Origin: Patagioenas fasciata
Taxonomy: Eukaryota; Chordata; Aves; Columbiformes; Columbidae
Reading direction: 5' to 3'
Assembly: GCF_037038585.1 (NCBI RefSeq)
Contig: NC_092526.1
Coordinates: forward strand, 40,931,501-40,995,500
DNA: 64,000 nucleotides
The notes beneath the pieces are model-generated. The model did not search any database. It had not been told where the DNA came from and was given only the letters and a program-made list of their open reading frames with translations. Below are positions 1-9,718 of the stretch, one piece after another; within the stretch, counting starts at the first letter, position 1, and the number at the start of each line of letters is the position of its first letter. Position numbers and translations under genes: made by a program.

Positions 1-266
1 TCGTACACATCTTGACGGAATCCATTTCACTTGAGAACCTGCAGAGACACAAGCAGAGCCCCTTCCCCAGGTTACTAGATCAACAGATCCTGACCATTCG
101 TTAGACACAGGCCTCTGAGTCAGAGAGGCTGGCTTAATGCTTCTGGAGAAGTGCCATGGATGAAGAAATTCCTTGACAAACATGGTTATCACAGATCAAA
201 TGCTCAATGAGCAGGAGGTTCCTGAAATGAACTGGAAATAACTTCTCAAGAGACATGGGTAACTTA

Positions 267-1196
267 CTACTGCTGACAGAAAAATGATTGAATCTGCTTC
301 TCCAGTGCCACTTTCATCTCCTGGTTCCTCATGCTGTAGATGACGGGGTTCACTGTTGGAGGCAACACTGAGTACAGAAAAGATACCACCAGGTCCAGGC
401 TTGGGGAGGAGGTGGAGGGGGGCTTCAGGTAGGCAAACATGGAAGTGCTTATAAACAGGGAGACCACAACCAGGTGAGGGAGGCAGGTGGAAAAGGCTTT
501 GTGTCGTCCCTGCTCAGAGGGGATCCTCAGCACGGCCCTGAAGATCTGCACATAGGACAGTATGATGAATAGAAAACACCCAAGTCCTAAAGAGACACTA
601 AGCACCAGAAGCCCAGTTTCCCTGAAATAGGTGTCTGAACAGGAGAGCTTGAGGATGTGGGGGATTTCACAGAAGAACTGGTCCAGGGCATTGCCCTTGC
701 AGAGTGGCAGTGAAAATGTATTGGCTGTGTGCAGCAGAGCATTGAGAAACCCAGTGGCCCAGGCAGCTGCTGCCATGTGGACACAAGCTCTGCTGCCCAG
801 GAGGGTTCCGTAGTGCAGGGGTTTGCAGATGGCAACGTAGCGATCATAGGACATGATGGTGAGAAGAGAAAGCTCTGCTCCAAAGAAGAAGACAACCATT
901 AAAACTTGGGCAGTGCATTCTTGATAGATGGCTCTGGTGTCCCAGAGGGAATTGGCCATGGACTTGGGGACTGTGGTGGAAATGAAGCCCAGGTCGAGCA
1001 TGGAGAGGTTGAGGAGGAAGAAGTACATGGGGGTGTGGAGGTGCTGGTCACAGGCTATGGTGGTGATGATGAGGCCGTTGCCCAGGAGGGCAGCCAGGTA
1101 GATGCCCAGGAAGAGCCAGAAGTGCAAGAGCTGCAGCTCCCATGTGTCTGCAAATGCCAGGAGGAGGAACTGGGTGATGGAGCTGCTGTTAGACAT
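267..1196 (-). CDS. Olfactory receptor, family 14-like (intact, copy 1)
   Basis: Seven-transmembrane odorant receptor of 309 residues, the usual OR length, in one coding exon. OR hallmarks appear in order: N-glycosylation site at Asn3, GNGLI in TM1, LHTPMYFFLLNLS before TM2, MSYDRYVAICKPLHY at the TM3 end with an intact DRY, KAFSTCLPHL in TM6 and NPVIYSMRN in TM7. An in-frame Met lies 37 codons upstream, but a pyrimidine tract plus AG acceptor (exon edge about 1225) falls between it and the chosen start, so the upstream part is probably intron. Compared with its duplicate at 20231-21163 it lacks one residue after TM2 (a 3-base difference near 930). It should act through a G protein in olfactory cilia. 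The ligand is unknown. Confidence 0.93.
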   Translation of the reverse strand: MSNSSSITQFLLLAFADTWELQLLHFWLFLGIYLAALLGNGLIITTIACDQHLHTPMYFFLLNLSMLDLGFISTTVPKSMANSLWDTRAIYQECTAQVLMVVFFFGAELSLLTIMSYDRYVAICKPLHYGTLLGSRACVHMAAAAWATGFLNALLHTANTFSLPLCKGNALDQFFCEIPHILKLSCSDTYFRETGLLVLSVSLGLGCFLFIILSYVQIFRAVLRIPSEQGRHKAFSTCLPHLVVVSLFISTSMFAYLKPPSTSSPSLDLVVSFLYSVLPPTVNPVIYSMRNQEMKVALEKQIQSFFCQQ

Positions 1197-1310
1197 GTGC
1201 TGCCTCTGGGCATGAGGACAATGTCCTAGGAGAAAAAGACAATGACAAGCTACAAAAGAATTCTTGAGCAAAATCAAAGCCATTTCCCGTAGAAGCCCCA
1301 CTGTCACACA

Positions 1311-4300
1311 CAGACACTTTTCTTTTACCTGGAGACTGCCTTCAACTTTGTAGCTGGAGCCCTGGTTGGTGCTTGATAAGCATCTGATGAAGAACTGGCC
1401 CTCTACCTTGGGCTCCTGATAAGTCAGCCTGACTCTAAAGAAGTGAGCAGGGGAGGTGGCCAGTCCTGGTGTTCAACCTGGTCAAGTGCAAACCACTGCT
1501 AATGCAGACAGGCCTGTCAGCATCTGAAATCACAGTGGGAAGAATCAGGAATGGTAAGGGCAGTTTCAGAGTTCTAGGATTTTATAGCTTCCACCCAATT
1601 TCACCTTGAGAGGGTTCTTGGGTGTCAGAAACCCTTAGCGTTTCTGCTACACTGGGGGAGAACAGCACGAGTTCTGTGATGCAAGAGGTTGTCTGTGGCG
1701 TAGTGCAGAGGGAGGGCAGCTGGTCTGTCCCTCTGTCTTGCTCCCAGCTGCCCTGGGTTGGCACCTTTCTGAGATGGCGGCTGATCACACTCCCATGTTG
1801 ACCTGAAATGCCACCAGGCACTGCTGAGAGCAGAGGGATCCACCTCAGAGCATGACATGTCTCAGCCTTTCCTAAGGTCTTAGCATCCCACGTTTAGCCC
1901 AGGACACAGATGGCTCATCTCACAAACCCAACAGCATTTTCTCTGTCACAGTATCTCTGTGATTGTCCTTGGGGCTTTCAGATAACACAAGGATTCTGTG
2001 GGACACATTTTCACCCTGGAGTGAAGCTCACAGCTTGGAAGGATGCCTCAAGGAGACAGCCAAGAGTCCTAATGATGGCATTTGATTCGGAGAGATTCAG
2101 CTCATTCTCCAGCCCCACAGACTGCATTGCCCACAGCCCCACAGGGCAGAGCAAAGCTGGGACACGTGTTCCCATGGACACACCTGCAGGAAAGGTCCCA
2201 CAAGATCAGGCTGTGACTCTGCAGCTGAAACTCCCATCCCCAGAGAGCCTGACAGCAAGAACAGGATCACAGAAACAGCGACCCAGAGCAGGGGAGCAAG
2301 ACGGAAAATGCGGTGAGGGCGGGTGTGAGAGAGGCCAGGGCAGAGGCAGCCGGGCACTCAGACAGCGTCACCCTTCCCCAGCTGTGCAGCCACCTCCCAG
2401 ACACCAACATTGCCGGGCAGCTGCTCTCAGCCCCTGTGCTCTGCAGAGGAACTGGAGCTCTGGCTGCACAGGAGCTGGTTCATGCCTTGGAGCCCCCGGC
2501 CCTGAGGGCAGAGGCTTTGCTGGGTGGGAGAGGGGGCAAGGGGGCTGCTCAGATGAGGGTTCTCCACTGAGGAGATCAAAGGGAGTTTTCAGAATTCTCC
2601 CTCCCCGTGGTGGACACTCCCTCGGGACACTCCTACCATATTTCTTGTGTTAGTTTCCTTTCCTTCCCATATCACAACCCTGCATTCTGGAGATTCTCAC
2701 CCTGGCAGATTTTGTCTTGTGTCCTGTCTTTTCCCTGTCAGTGCTCACAGACCCCATCCCACTGTCTGTGCACTCACCCTGGCCCTACAGAAGCCTGCCT
2801 GTTTGCAGGGCACAGCCTGGGCACATACTCCTGTTTGCAGGTCGGAAAAAAGGACATGCCAGATGTTTTGCCTGATATCCAGCCAAGGTAATGCTGGTGT
2901 TTCCCACGGGCTGGGGACTGGCTGAAGGCACGTCAGGAGCCTCCTGGCAATCCTACTGATCACCCATAGTTACAGTTCAGGAGTCACAAGGACTTGTTTA
3001 AAATAAAGAACTCCTTTTCCGTTTATGTCTTGCCATTTCCAAAGAGCAGGAAATCTAAAACACAGACTCAGGAAAGTTTCTTATATTGCTGTTAACCCTT
3101 TTCTTGACCTCCTTTATGAAACCTACTGTTGGAAATATTGTGGGAGTGAGCTGAAACTCTGAGCAGCCTGGACCGACACAATACCCCTCAAGAGCAGAAG
3201 GACCCTTCTATGAAAGCATCACTTCTTACACCCACAGCTTCTCCCCACAGCACCGTGGGGATCTCCCCGGGCAGGCTGAGTGCTGACCCTGGCAGGCGGC
3301 AGAGTCCCTGGCCCAGCACAGCCCTGGGGTGCAGGGACCCTGCTCTGCAGGACAGCCCTGGGCACCCCTGGGTGCACATTTACATTTAGAACCCACAGCC
3401 ATCCTTGGGAGAAGGCAGCATTCACACCTTGTCCCTCTGACAGTGCAGGAGGCGATCCCTGCTCTGCAGCACATCCTTCGCCTCTGCATCAGAGTATCTC
3501 TGGGAGTTGTACTTACATCTCTTGCAGGCTCTGCAATGTGACAGTTTTCAGAAATTCTACCATGGTTTGCAAATGCAATGCCCTGCAGCCACAGACTTAT
3601 TATCCGTGAAGATAAGTGAGCTCTCAGCGTTCTCCCACCCCAGACTGCATTTCCCCTCTCTCTGCCTGGCTCCTCTCCCCTCCGTGCTGCAGGCAGAGCC
3701 CTCAGCCCTGCTGCGCTGTGCAGAGGAGCTGCTCCTGGGCAGAGCTGTCTCTCTGCAGTGCTGCCTCTTGCCATGAGCTCCCTGTGTCCCAGGAGCCCAG
3801 TCCAGCTCAGCAGCACAGGAGCAGCCCAAGGTGGCACTTTCTCTGTCCCCTCTGTGCTCCCTCCAGGTGTCACTGGGGAGGAACCTGCCCTGAAACTGTC
3901 TGAAGTCATCACTGTTGTTTCCTCTCTCAGTTGGCCAGACACACATTTCTAGAAGTGTGATTTCCCCTCTCAGAGACAAAATCACCTCTAAATATCATCC
4001 TTTTTTATTTTATTGTTACATGGGACAGACAGACAGAGAAAGGGAGGGATCTCCTTTACCCCTGCTGAGGGAAGGAATTCAGCAGGGTCAACGGAGGAAT
4101 CCCATCCTGCATTTCTATTCCCAGAATTTGAAGGAGACTCAGCTCCCTCCCATCTCTGTCACAAACCCACAGGAGGTGGGATTCCTCTTTCCTCTTTTCA
4201 GGTGGGCATGAAATAGACAAACAAAATAGGCATCTCAGCCTCTTTTCTCAACTCCAGTGCAAATTAATGGAAATGGAAGGCAGGAGTGAGATGTTCAGAT

Positions 4301-5129
4301 GCAAATACCTGGTGACATTTGAGCGTCCAGACGTGGTGCAAGGTATGTTCAGGTAACTGCAAGCTATAATGGAGAAGTTCATAAAGACAGGGTAACATCT
4401 TAGGGATGATACATGTGAAGCTTGGAGTGAAATTCCTTTCACCAAGTGAAATGACAGCTGATGTCCCAATAAAGGCCAAAAGAACCATTTCCTAATCTTT
4501 ATGTTCACGACCATTTATGAAGGTTTTCATATGAACGACTGCAGTCCTGTACCATCAGGACAACTCAGTCTCTCTCTTGTCCATCAGCTGAATTTACCAG
4601 CTCTCCAGTGACTACACTGGCATTTGTCCCATGTTCATCCCCACATTGCCTCCCTGAATTCAGGGCAAATACTCGATTTCGTGTTCAAATCCAGGCCCAT
4701 AGAGCTATATGAGATGCCAAGGCTAGCATGGACTACACAGGACGTCCAGGAAATCCATTCCCATTCAGGGCAGGTGTGTCACAACTGCCCAGACAGCACT
4801 GCAGAGTGGGATTTATTGTCTGTGTGCTGCTGGCTGATACAATCAGTGCAAGGCATCGGTCATCAGAGAGGCAAGGTCTGTCTCTTCTCTACCCAACAGC
4901 TGCAGGCATTGCACAAACAAGCAGCAGATCACACAGGAATCTCTGCTCACTCTCCTGATGATACAGTCAATGAAAAGACCAAATACTTTCACAGTGTTCC
5001 TGGATCCATCTTGTCTGCAAGGTCAGTATCCTCAAGTACAGTGATGGTTCATATCAAAACTCAGTTGAAACTCAAAGAGGAATTCCAGGGCACCCAGATA
5101 AGCTGTTGCTTCTTCAACAACAGCTAAAG
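1311..5129. other. OR upstream flank, no gene recognised
   Basis: About 3.8 kb upstream of the OR without a convincing gene. Segments of it recur near other ORs: 2285-2570 matches 39935-40245 and, inverted, 35450-35700; 3640-3930 matches, inverted, 33880-34200. This marks a shared OR duplicon. Long open frames here, such as 1910-2653, differ between copies by stops and look non-coding. Confidence 0.7.
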
Positions 5130-5420
5130 AAGAACCCTAAATTCTGTGAGACCACCACTGAATTTAGTAAGACTAGGTGTAGGTAAATCTAAGGTACTTC
5201 ATGTCTTTGCCTCAGTTACCACCAGCAAGGTCTTCCAGGTCTTTGTGCTTTCAGGCAGGACTCTGGAGTAGAACAACCAGTGGTGGGTGGGGATAAAGCC
5301 AGGGGTTACATAACCAAACTGCACCCTTACCAGACCCCAGGACCAGAGGGTTTGCATCCAAGAGTGCTGAGAGAATGTTTTTCCCCAGGAGGTGCTGATC
5401 TGTTATGATCCCCGTACGAA
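5130..5420 (+). mobile_element. CR1 LINE remnant (reverse transcriptase part)
   Basis: Translates to degenerate CR1 ORF2 sequence, including a GPEGLHPRVL-like stretch that matches the [13 protein letters not shown] region of the better-preserved CR1 at 43530-43590. It is truncated and has no intact frame. Confidence 0.65.
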
Positions 5421-5594
5421 AGGCTCTCAGACTCTGTGAGGTATTTAAAATGTTGTACTTCAGATCTAGCACTATAAGAGGAGTCATAAAGACAATCTCA
5501 TGTCCCTTTAGATGGTGGGAACCCCAGGTGGTGTGGCATTGAGTGAGCCTCCAAGCCAAACACTCCATCATGGTGCAACAGCTGAGAGAGGTAC

Positions 5595-5775
5595 TGTGGC
5601 CGAAATGTGGACTGCCAGGACCTGTCCTTTGTCCTGTCACAGCACTGTGACATTCTTGGATTAAATGAGGTGTGGTGGGACAGCTGGTTCTTCTGGGGTG
5701 CTGCAATGGACGGATACAGGCAAGGAGGATGAGGACGGGGGATGCCCCTGTGTGAACAAGAATTTCAGATATATG
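5595..5775 (+). mobile_element. CR1 LINE remnant (endonuclease part)
   Basis: A degenerate LNEVWWDS...MDGY stretch matches the ITETWWDS...MDGYALF endonuclease segment of the CR1 at 41960-42040. It lies downstream of an RT-derived piece, the reverse of CR1 order, so the two belong to different insertions or were rearranged. Confidence 0.6.
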
Positions 5776-5855
5776 GAGCTTCTCAATGAGATTGGCAACA
5801 AGTTGAGTTAGCTTGTGTGAGTGTGGAGGAGAGGAGAAGTCAGTAAGGGTGACAT

Positions 5856-6137
5856 GGGATTTCACAGAAGAACTGGTCCACAGCATTGCCTTTGCAGAGC
5901 GGCAGTGAAAATGTATTGGCCGTGTGCAGCAGAGCATGGAGAAACCCAGTGGCCCAGGCAGCTGCTGCCATGTGGACACAAGCTCTGCTGCCCAGGAGGG
6001 TCCTGTAGTGCAGGGGTTTGCAGATGGAAACGTAGCGGTCATAGGCCATCACAGTCAGAACTGCATACTCTGTGCAAAGCACGAAGAAAAACACAAAGCT
6101 GTGCAGCACATCCTACATAGGAAATGGTCCTGGCCAG
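5856..6137 (-). pseudogene. Olfactory receptor fragment (copy 1)
   Basis: Only the middle of a family-14-like OR is present, from just before TM3 (ISYVGC) through MAYDRYVSICKPLHY and TM4 to the CEIP motif in the second extracellular loop. Both ends are missing. Near 6100 the reading frame changes between the ISYVGCAAQ part and the FVFFFVLCTEYAV part, so it is frameshifted as well as truncated. The same fragment is at 25831-26112. Confidence 0.88.
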
Positions 6138-7364
6138 AGGAACACTGGTTTCCACTTGTGAGAATGGAGAGATTTTCAGCAGTGTTCCTCCCATTTCACT
6201 GTCTTACAGAGAAGAGCTGCGGGGATTTTGGGACAGTGGGAGGTGGGGCTGTGCAAGGCCAAGGACAGGACTATGGTCCGACTACTACCAGGTTCCTGGG
6301 AGGGGACAAAGAGGCCATGAGGCCCCTGTGCTGTAAGGACAAGGTGTCTGCTCGCAGGAATCAGAGGTGGAAGCAACAACTGTAGATAAGGGGAGAAGGA
6401 GCCCATATCTGATGGGGGCTTTCAGTCTTTTGACATCCCTTGATCATCTCCACAACAGCCTGTCCTATGCTGTGGCATCCCCTGCACCGCTTTCCCTGCT
6501 GGCTGGAGACATCCACCCTCCTACCCCACCTTGGTCTTGTCTGAGCATCTTCCTTCCTTTGCTGATATGTCTCCATCCTCTCCAACTGTTCCTTGAAGCA
6601 CAAAGCCTTGGGCTGATGCAGACTCCCTCTGGGCGACCTGCTCCAGCACAGCACTGCCCTTCCAGTCACATTCCTTTCTCTCAATGGCCAGCCTGGACCT
6701 ACTCAGCTGCACTTTGTGCCATTTTTTATTTCTCAAGCTCTTTCCCACTACGAAGAAAACCTCCACCATCTCTGAAACCACCCTTCAAGCACTCTCAGTC
6801 TACTCCTACACTGCTGCAGCCTCCCCAGCGCTGCTCAGCCAAAGCAGCCCAGGTCCCTCAGCATCCCACACTATGTGTACTATGTCCCAAACCCCACCTT
6901 GGCAGAGCCCTGCACTCTCCAGTTTCTCCATACTTGTCCAAACTGGGAAGCCGCACACTGGCAGACACCCATGTGTGTGGGGTCACACCAGTGCTGAACC
7001 AAATGAGATGAGAACTCCAGGTGTCTGGGTCCCCATGCTCCTCCTCATGCAGCCCCGTATGCAGCTGCCTTGCTCATGGTGAGTGCACCACAGCCTTGTG
7101 TGGTGGCCCTTGTAGTGCCCAGGTCCTTCTCCTCAGGGTCACTGCTCAACATGTCAGGTCCTGGTCTGGATGGGGTTGTTCTCCTATCCCAACACAGAAC
7201 TTGCCACTTCTCGTAGTAATTCTACAGACCTTTCTGACAGGGAAATCCCAGATTTTCGCAACGTCTGGACTCTCCCTGGAGTGAAACTCCATTTGCTCAG
7301 CTGTTAATGTTAGCATGCAGATGGCTTATCCTTATGTCATCCTGTCTCTCCCAAGAGAGCAGCA
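6138..7364. other. Intergenic, nothing recognised
   Basis: About 1.2 kb of C/T-rich sequence without a recognisable gene or element. It recurs at 26113-27712, where a further 373 bases (26206-26578) are present. Confidence 0.5.
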
Positions 7365-7370
7365 CGAGGA

Positions 7371-7705
7371 TGTGGAGGTGTTTCGTTAGAAGGAGATATA
7401 TTGTTGAATTAGTCAGGCCCAAAGGAATCTCAAGGCCACTTCAAGAAGCTGAGAACAGAATCTGCTGTGAGAAAGAGGGGCGTTTCTTCATTAACAGGGC
7501 CTCAGCATGGCGTGAGTCGTCGGACCTATCATCAGTGGGGCTCCAGCGTGTGGACTGCCCATGATGTTCATTTAGCGAATCCATGCTTGGAGCGTGGATT
7601 CATGACTAGAGAATAGTTGCGTATATAAGGAGACATGTTTCTGTAATAAATGGCATTGCGTGATTCACATTGAATCGGAGTGCTGAGTCCTTTATCGTTC
7701 CAACA
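7371..7705 (+). mobile_element. Solo LTR, 335 bp, with 6-bp TSD (copy 1)
   Basis: Starts TGTGGAGG and ends CCAACA (TG...CA). It is flanked by the direct repeat CGAGGA at 7365-7370 and 7706-7711. It has a TATATAA box at 7622-7628 and AATAAA at 7645-7650, as expected at a U3/R border. The same family lies at 27719-28053 (through the duplication) and 42376-42711 (an independent insertion). A 6-bp TSD fits ERV2/ERVK-like or alpharetrovirus-like integrases. No internal sequence remains. Confidence 0.9.
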
Positions 7706-7711
7706 CGAGGA

Positions 7712-8679
7712 GTTATAGGACGCTATGAATACCAGCTCCTGGAGAAACTGTGGGGTCTTGTGGGTCTGGTTCTCATAATACCAGAGGTCTGGAGTCAGAG
7801 GGGAAGCTTCCCTTCATGTGGGAGAGCAGCAGGAATGTGTGGAGCTCTGTCTGGGGACAGATAATATGAGCTGAAAGCTGAGGAGACAGCATGAGAGGGC
7901 AGAACAACATGGGCAATGTTGTGGTGGGTGGACATCAGCTTCTGCCTCACTGATCAGGAAGAGGAACTAGATGAGCCCTCCTTCAGACAAATGAAAGAAG
8001 TCTCATGTTTCCAGGGCTCTGTCCTCATGGCAGACCTAAGATATCCCAATACCTGCAAGGTACCAGCCATCCAGGAGGGGTTTGGACTTCATTGGTGACA
8101 ACTTCCTGATGTGATTGACTGAAGACTCAATGAGATGAGGTGCCCTGTGGGCACTTACAAGCCGGAAAGAGTTGGTCAGGGATGCAACAGTCAGAGACAA
8201 GAAAGTAGAGCTGAGGCTCCTGGAAGATGATAACAAGGCAAAGAGCAGGATTTCAGGAGAGCAAGCTTTGGTCTGCTGAGGGACCTCCTTGGGTCCTATG
8301 GGATATGACCTTGGTGTCTACAGCATTTTGTCTCTCACATTTCCTCCCTCCTCTCTCCCACCTGCTGTTGTGCAGCGTTTTTTACCCTTTCTCAAATACA
8401 ATATCCCAGAGGTGCTGCCAACATCACTGAGTGGCTCAGATTTGGCAAGGACTGGATCCATCTTGGAGCCAACTGGAATCGGTTCTGTCTGATGTCATTC
8501 AAAGTCCTGTTGTCTTCTCAGACAGGCGACGACTGTAGCACACCCACGCTCACCCCTAGTTCCAAGTCAGTGTAAATCCAGCACAGGGTGACAACGTGTT
8601 GGATGTTACAAACTACTGGATCATGGAGAACAAATGGAAACGATCTTCTGTCAGTAACCTGAGGATGTCTCCAGTCAAT
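7712..8679. other. Intergenic, nothing recognised
   Basis: No gene, RNA or clear transposon recognised. The same sequence recurs at 28060-29027. Confidence 0.5.
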
Positions 8680-8792
8680 TAGCAGGTTCCTATGGGGAAC
8701 TGTAATCGCTCTGACATTCACTGGCCAGGTAAAGCAGCAGGTGCCAAGAGTCCAGAGGATCTTGATCCAACTTCTTAACATGACTGCCTGGT
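8680..8792 (+). mobile_element. CR1 endonuclease remnant cut by the duplication joint
   Basis: Degenerate CR1 ORF2 (a DIHW motif corresponding to DFNFPDVWW in better copies). It breaks at 8792. In the right copy the same CR1 continues without a break past 29140. Confidence 0.6.
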
Positions 8793-8797
8793 TCCAA

Positions 8798-9380
8798 CTG
8801 ACTTCCCCAGATCCAACCTCAACCTCCCCTGGCGCAACTTGAGGCCCTTTCCTCTGCTCCTGGCGCTTGTTCCTGGGGAGCAGAGCCCGACCCCCCTGGC
8901 TCCAAGCTCCTTTCAGGCAGTTCAGAGATCAGAAGGTCTCCCCTCAGCTCCTGTTCTCCAGCTGAACCCCCAGGTCCCTCAGCCGCTCCCATCACACTTG
9001 TGCTCCAGCTTGGTGAGGCCAAGTCCCAGGTGGCCGGTGAGGGAACAGGTGGCATTAGGGAGGGGTGAGGGGCAGTCATCCATACAACGTCCAGCCTCAC
9101 AGGACTGTTCTCCTGCCTGTCCAGATGTCTCCAGGAGACCCCCTGGATCAATATTCATTATAGAATGCTGCTATCACTTCTTGTATACACTGAAAAATGA
9201 CAGAAAACAACTTGGAAAGGAAAACGCCTCCTTTATGAAATCTTGTTTGAAATCTTCTCCATGAAGTATCTGACGGAAAGCTCTCCCAGGGGTTGTCCAA
9301 GTGCTGAGGACTCTCTCAGCCGCTCCTCCCAGCAGAGCTGCTCCAGCCTCAGATCCTTCCTGTGGCTCCTCTGGCTGCTC
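8798..9380 (-). mobile_element. CR1 3'-end remnants
   Basis: Stretches at 8800-9060 and 9300-9370 read as the antisense of CR1 3' ends (runs such as AACTTGAGGCCCTTTCC and CTCAGCCGCTCC). They are degenerate. They lie immediately right of the duplication joint and downstream of the USP36-like gene. Confidence 0.6.
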
Positions 9381-9718
9381 CCGCTGTCCCGCCAGCCCAG
9401 CCGGTTACCGAGGGAACGCTCCAGTTTCTTGCCCGGTGTCCCGGAGGCAGCGCCCGGCCCCACAGGGACCCAGCGAGGGGCCAGGGCGGGCACAGGAACC
9501 GGCAGCAGCAGGTGAGGACGTGCATGGTGGTCCCCTCTGCTCTCCTTCCCTGGGGGGCTGCCCTGCAGTTATTGACAGAAAGAAAAACTTGGTGGTCTCT
9601 CCCCACCCGCCTCCTGCTTAGCAAGGTTTCAACATCATTCCTGCACACTCCAACACAAGCCCCGGCTCCGGAGGCACGAGGCACCTTCTGAAGTCAATGG
9701 GCAGAAGCTCAGACTCAC

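Larger units (their letters stand above)
1..8792 (+). repeat. Segmental duplication, left copy (right end of unit)
   Basis: This block is repeated in direct orientation at 19965-29140. The first 1.3 kb shows only about five substitutions plus one 3-base difference, so the copies are young. The offset grows from 19964 to 20348 through small indels and one 373-base indel. Identity stops abruptly at 8792, inside a CR1 endonuclease remnant that continues uninterrupted in the right copy, so 8792/8793 is the novel joint. The left edge lies outside the window. Confidence 0.95.

Noticed and set aside
1197-1307. 37-codon N-terminal extension of the OR at 267-1196 (and of its duplicate)
   Set aside because: A pyrimidine tract and AG acceptor lie between the upstream Met and the canonical OR start, and the usual OR length begins at MSNSSS.
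1910-2653. 247-codon open frame
   Set aside because: In the duplicate the same frame is cut by a stop (at 22246-22248), and in the inverted copy it differs by indels. No domain is seen; it is a non-coding OR flank.
9233-9493. Possible extra 3' exon of the USP36-like gene
   Set aside because: No good acceptor, no similarity to the USP36 C-terminus, and partly CR1-like.
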